Below, piece by piece: positions 6,631 to 10,627 of a stretch of DNA of 10,627 nucleotides. Position 1 is the first letter of the stretch; every line of letters begins with the position of its first letter. The stretch comes from Basidiobolus heterosporus B8920. Its lineage: Eukaryota > Basidiobolomycota > Basidiobolomycetes > Basidiobolales > Basidiobolaceae. The notes beneath the pieces were generated by a model. The model was given only the letters and a program-made list of their open reading frames with translations. It did no database searches and was not told where the DNA came from. The stretch spans positions 1 to 10,627 of the forward strand of contig JNET01028207.1 of assembly GCA_000697455.1 (NCBI GenBank). The letters are read 5' to 3'. The translations under genes and the position numbers were made by a program.

Positions 6631-7065
6631 CTAAGCCAACATACCATTTCCTTGCCAATTGTTACCTCCCCATCCACCACCCCCTCCTTGCCAGTTGTTG
6701 CCTCCCCATCCATCATTATTTAGGTACACAACACGAGGCCTGTTGTTCCTATTGTTGTTGTTTCTATTATTATTGTTATTGTTGTTGCTAGCTCTTTGAG
6801 CATCCCTACCACTGCGTAGAGCACAAGCGCCAATAATGCATCCCGCGGTTTTTAGCACGTTGGCTGCAGCAGAAGCGGCACCAATGATGGGCGCAGAGAC
6901 AAGGTCCGCAATAGGAGCGGGCAAGAAATCACGGAACAAATCATTAGCAGGTAGAGAACTACGGCCATCAGTTCCTTGGATTCTTGTAATTGGTCGGATG
7001 ATCTGACCATTTGTTAGGCCAACGACCAAAGTAGCAACAACCAATTTAGAAGCGATCAATCTCAT
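6631..7065 (-). CDS. Small secreted protein, paralogue B with Asn/Gly/Trp tail
   Basis: A 144-residue protein. Signal peptide at 1-20 (core VVATLVVGLTNG) with probable cleavage before Q21, so the mature N-terminus QIIRPIT mirrors QIFRPIT of paralogue A. The core repeats the same order: RPIT (24-27), GTDGRSSLP (31-39), DLFRD (42-46), a hydrophobic Ala-rich helix (51-74), then LKTAGCIIGAC with C76 and C81. From residue 86 the paralogues differ entirely: here there is an Asn/Arg run (94-108), then RPRVVYLNND, then two copies of a 12-residue unit starting GWGGNNWQG (119-142). Gly/Trp/Asn repeats of this kind suggest a flexible, aggregation-prone or surface-binding tail, as in some cell-wall or adhesive proteins; this is inference. 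The gene points toward paralogue A, consistent with an inverted duplication. It has its own TATA box and a CT-rich leader typical of well-expressed fungal genes. Confidence 0.8.
   Translation of the reverse strand: MRLIASKLVVATLVVGLTNGQIIRPITRIQGTDGRSSLPANDLFRDFLPAPIADLVSAPIIGAASAAANVLKTAGCIIGACALRSGRDAQRASNNNNNNNRNNNNRNNRPRVVYLNNDGWGGNNWQGGGGGWGGNNWQGNGMLA
6651..6711 (-). repeat. Coding minisatellite, two 36-bp periods
   Basis: A 25-bp block at 6651-6675 recurs at 6687-6711 with two or so changes, a period of 36 bp or 12 codons. It encodes the doubled GWGGNNWQG segment of paralogue B. Confidence 0.75.
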
Positions 7066-7168
7066 TTTAAGATGGGAGGATGGGTGGAGGTGGAGAAAAA
7101 GATGGCTGGTTGAGCTGAGGAAGAGGAGTTTTCAAACTGCACTGATTCTTCCCTCTGAGATGAACCTC

Positions 7169-7176
7169 TATTTATA
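7169..7176 (-). promoter_or_regulatory. TATA box of paralogue B
   Basis: Reads TATAAATA on the minus strand, 111 bp upstream of the ATG at 7065, identical in sequence to the TATA box of the 7TM-RGS gene. Confidence 0.65.
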
Positions 7177-7342
7177 CCCTGGTTTCGTTACGATGCGAAA
7201 CAGTGTATCAGTGACGTATCATAATAAGCAATAACTGTGTGAACTGCAGCCATTACAAACTCATAATCAAACCTATCCATGACAATCAGGTGTATCCCGC
7301 AGGGGTAAGGGAGGCGTGATTGATGTTGGCAAGTACCATGAT

Positions 7343-7348
7343 TTTATT
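7343..7348 (-). terminator. Possible polyadenylation signal of P5 ATPase
   Basis: Reads AATAAA on the minus strand, 135 nt after the ATPase stop codon. It is the nearest exact hexamer before the promoter of paralogue B, but is rather distant. Confidence 0.3.
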
Positions 7349-7482
7349 ATGACCGAGTCTATGAAGATGAATGAATGCAAACGCGAACAGATGAATTAAT
7401 GAAGTTATACGATCTAACAGTGTCCATTTAAGTTAAGGATTAGCAACAGGGAGTGTAGGAGTATTCGGGAGTGTGAGATAGT

Positions 7483-10400
7483 TTACAACTTGAACTTGAT
7501 CCGGTTACGACGAGCCTTGGAGGGATATTTGTTCTTGATCCATCTCCCTATTGGCCCCAGAACCACAAAGTACTCGACGAGAATATTGATTAAGCAGTTG
7601 ATCATACAATAGATGAACAGGATCCATCTGAATTTGTGAGGCATAACGTTATGCCCTATAGTACTGTTGTAATCCTCAATGTACCATGTAGGTCTAGGAT
7701 AACCCTGCTCGACAAGAATGTCTGGACTGCCGCAATTAATACGGAACAAACAACTCATGCGATTAGGATCAGCCAGATTGAGAACAGCAACAAATGACAT
7801 CATGCCAAGGTACAACACTGCCAGAATGTAGTTTCTCCACCAGGATTGTCTGAACTTGTAGCCAAAATTGAACACTGCAGCCGAGTGGATGAATTGGTAT
7901 AAGCACACAATGGCTATTAACTCTGCCTCAAAACTGTCGGCCAACAACCACCATCTGGCCGCATCAGCACTGGCTCCATCAAATTCGTTGCACACGAACC
8001 ACTCCTGGCTAAAGAGAAGACCAAACGCACCCATGATAAAAACCAGGTTGACAAAGATCTGGGAAATGGCCGATGTAAGGGTAGCAGGTCCTAACAGTCT
8101 AGCAGTGGGTCTTTCAGGCGCCAGTTTGGCTGCTGGTTTAGCCAAAGTGAGGGCCCATGCCAATCCAACGGTAACAAAACTATCGATGACCACCCAGATC
8201 CATTGTTGCACGATGACAGTGAAGTAGTACTGCATAAGCTCTAAATTGGCCATAGTCTCGCCGTACAGAATCAAAAACTTGAATACCGCAAAGGAAGTAG
8301 CTAATGCGGTACGACCTTGTTTTAGCAACTCAACACAGGAATAGATTGAGCGAACACTAGTACTGAATGGTGATACGATCGAGGCTTCAGCTTCACTGAG
8401 GGCGATTCCGACATGAGCAGCTCTTAGCGCCCCGCAATCATTTCCACCATCACCACACATTCCAACAACCGAGCGCTCCATGTGAAGTTGGACACATTGC
8501 ACTTTGCCATCAGGTGTCATTCTTGCAAACACTCGAATGTTCATCAGATATTTGCGAATATTTCCATTTCTGACCAATTCATCAAACGCCTTGGCTGTCA
8601 CCGCCAATTCAACCTCGTTAGGGAAGTTTTGAAGCGTCTCGTCTACATCCAAGTATTCCGATGTGTCGAAATCCATCCATGCGAGCTTAGAGCCAGCAAC
8701 AACATCGCCAAGCAAGACCCGTGTACCAGTGGGCATCATTCCACACGCGCGAGCAATGTAAATGCCAGTGAGAGCATTGTCACCAGTAATCATGACAGTG
8801 CGGGTATCGCCACCTTTTAACTCGGCAATAGCTGCAGTAGTATCATCCTTAAGTTTGTTCTTGAACAGTATCAATCCAGCAAAGGCAGCTTCTCTTTCCA
8901 TTTTCTCACGAGACCATCCTTTAACTGTTTCAATATCGATTGGACCCAAGTCACGATGAGCAAGTGCCAACACATAACAACCTTCTCTAGCATACGAAGC
9001 GGTGACATTATCAAAGTCATGAGGGATACTCTCGGGTGAAGAAAGCTCCTTGATTTTTTCAAAGGACCCCTTGATAAAGATATGAACATGGCCGGTAGAA
9101 GAGTCGAGTACGGCGACAGACATAGATGCTCGAGCATGGACGAATTCGAAGCGTTTAATAATGTGCACAGGCTTCACCTCTGGTGCATAGCTGGGCACCA
9201 AAGAATCAAGATACGAGATGTTGTTACTCTCAACCAGATTCCATTTAGTTGCTCGGAACATTTCAATGTCCACTGGATTTCCGATGAATTGCCCGTTTAC
9301 TTGGGTGACGGCATGACAGGTAGCAAGACCCATTTGAATATTAACTGGTACATTAGGGACAGACTCTTCGCGCTCTTCGAAGTGGTGTGAGCCATCATCA
9401 AGAGATTTGACAGTGGAGACTCCGTAGTAGTCAAGACCTTCTCTAGTCAAAGTTCCTGTTTTATCAAAACAGAAGATCTGAACTTTACCAGCAATCATAA
9501 TACGAGGAAGATCAACACAATAAATATGCTTGGATCTTAATCGACCAGCGGCAACAGACTGGCCAACTACGAGGGCAGCAGGAAGAAGAGGACTCATGAT
9601 CTGAGAGATAATGAAGATACCATAAAACCATGAGACAATATCTCCACGGCCCATCAGCCATAATGAGAGACCAAAGGCAACGACACCCCACATCAACAAG
9701 ATGATCACGACAATTTTGAGCTGCTCATCGAAGATAAAAGAAACTGGAGATGGGAATAGAATCTTGTGGACCATATTTCCCTTATCAGTCGCAGTACCGG
9801 TAGCGGCAACAATAGCTTTCACTTTTCCATCCTCGGAGACCGGGCTGACTTGAAGCACGGTGGTACCACAATACAATGTACTACTCTTGCTGGAGGATGG
9901 GTCATAACTCCCCTCATCGTCCTTGATCGGGAATTTACGAACAGGCATGGCCTCACCAGTCAAGGAGCTCTCATCAACGATCACTTCTCCAGAAAGAATT
10001 ACCGCATCACATGGCATACAATGATCCGACTGCACTTCGAAAACGTCTCCAGTGACCAAATCGGTAGAAGATACTGTGATCCAGTTCCCATCTCTCAACA
10101 CGACACAGTCCTCCTTGAACTCGGCCAGACTCTTGACCTTGTGTTCAGATCGAAGTCTAAGAAAAACTTTGATAATGGCAGAGATGATGATCACCACTGT
10201 TTGAACCAAACCCATCATATAGTAGTTGAAATAGTACCAGACCCAGAGACACATCATTTGGTACAGGTAGAAGTATGCACCGAACCTAGACGAGAAATAA
10301 TTAGAAACAAGACAATGGTTGCTGAGAAAAAATCCTCGCTTACTCTTGGATTACAGCGACAAAGAAGGATGGCACGTAGACGCTAATGAAATTGGGGCCC

Positions 10401-10627
10401 AGAAGCTCTAGACGATAGTTTGCTTCCTCCTTGGTCAGTCCATGAGAATGCTTATGGAGTTGCTCATTAGTATGGGCAAGGTAAAACACGAAAGGCGTGA
10501 AGGAGTCGTTCTCAGGATTGTACACGTAACGGGTGCACTGGAATTCAAAGTACTTTCTATTCTTCTCGGTAAACGACACTTTAGAAGTGGAGATCAAGTA
10601 ATCCCCACCAAAATAACGAATAAACAG
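7483..10627 (-). CDS. P5-type (P5B-like) cation-transporting ATPase, 5' end missing
   Basis: Two exons are visible: 10627-10344 (open to the window edge) and 10285-7483, joined across a 58-bp intron, giving 1028 residues. P5B proteins such as Ypk9/ATP13A2 usually exceed 1100, so an N-terminal part lies outside. Visible parts in order: the P5 stretch around GLTKEEANYR and LLGPNFISV; helices near the exon joint (EFGAYFYLYQ); A-domain loop SSLTGEAMPV (TGEA at 9949-9960); helix 4 with SPLLP (9580-9594); phosphorylation motif DKTGTLT (Asp codon 9463-9465); KGSFE; hinge MITGDN; GDGGND (8437-8454); the P5B-like LSEAEASIVSPF; then six C-terminal helices and a basic tail. It should couple ATP hydrolysis to export across an endomembrane, probably vacuole or lysosome. 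Known P5B pumps move polyamines, but here the helix-4 motif is SPLLP instead of PPALP, and acidic pocket residues appear replaced, so the substrate is uncertain. All catalytic core residues are present. Confidence 0.9.
10286..10343 (-). other. 58-bp spliceosomal intron in P5 ATPase gene
   Basis: On the minus strand the donor is GTAAGC (10343-10338), the acceptor CTAG ends at 10286, and a CTAAT branch site lies at 10304-10300, 14 nt before the acceptor. Splicing joins ...VIQE to FGAYFYLYQ, restoring the usual P5 run into the next helix; unspliced reading hits TAA at once. It is the only intron I can support in the window. Confidence 0.9.

Larger units (their letters stand above)
7066..7482 (-). 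promoter_or_regulatory. Promoter of paralogue B and 3' flank of P5 ATPase
   Basis: From the paralogue B ATG backward: a CT-rich leader of about 75 nt (CCACCTCCACCC and CTTTTTCTCC-like runs), a TATA box at 7169-7176, and an AGGGG word at 7301-7305 that fits the fungal stress-response element. The part near 7483 must also hold the 3' UTR of the ATPase gene, which is on the same strand. No gene is visible. Confidence 0.5.

Noticed and set aside
8482-9390. Several plus-strand frames of 65-112 codons opposite the ATPase gene, and others at 7868-8227 and 9766-10386.
   Set aside because: They are antisense shadows of a strongly supported coding region; their translations show no motif.

Overview
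The window looks like nuclear DNA from a fungus. It carries a fungal-type PTR2 peptide transporter, a seven-helix protein with a C-terminal RGS domain, a P5-type ATPase with a 58-bp GT-AG intron and a CTAAT branch site, and two small secreted proteins. Genes are compact and mostly intron-free, spacers are AT-rich, and every complete gene has a TATA-like box 65-111 bp before its start codon. The RGS fusion and the general style make me think of an early-diverging (zygomycete-grade) fungus, but the lineage is inference only. I see no virus-like or transposable element, tRNA, rRNA or CRISPR array.

Layout. 1-650: spacer with a doubtful short reading frame at the left edge, then the PTR2 promoter (20-bp dyad, TATA box, CA-rich leader). 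651-2237 (+): proton-coupled oligopeptide transporter, single exon. 2238-3100: spacer with a Puf-like site in the 3' UTR and a triple 9-bp repeat. 3101-4486 (-): 7TM-RGS protein, single exon, with its own TATA box and a 14-bp palindrome just before its ATG. 4487-6022: a long spacer with an interrupted hairpin, a paired TGACTCA/CACGTG cluster, an 11-bp minisatellite and a 38-bp tandem repeat leading into the next promoter. 6023-6325 (+) and 6631-7065 (-): two convergent paralogues encoding small secreted proteins of a family I do not recognise. 7483 to the right edge (-): P5B-like ATPase in two visible exons, its N-terminus lying outside the window.

Working together. PTR2 would import di- and tripeptides, the 7TM-RGS protein would damp G-alpha signalling at a membrane, and the P5 ATPase probably works in an endomembrane. 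Nothing in the sequence ties them into one pathway; this is an ordinary eukaryotic stretch of independently promoted genes. The two points most worth attention are the paralogous secreted pair, which shares a tight core (mature N-terminal Gln, RPIT, GTDGR, SLP and a C-x4-C end) but has completely different tails, and the P5 ATPase, whose cytosolic machinery is P5B-like while its substrate-pocket motifs in helices 4 and 6 are altered.
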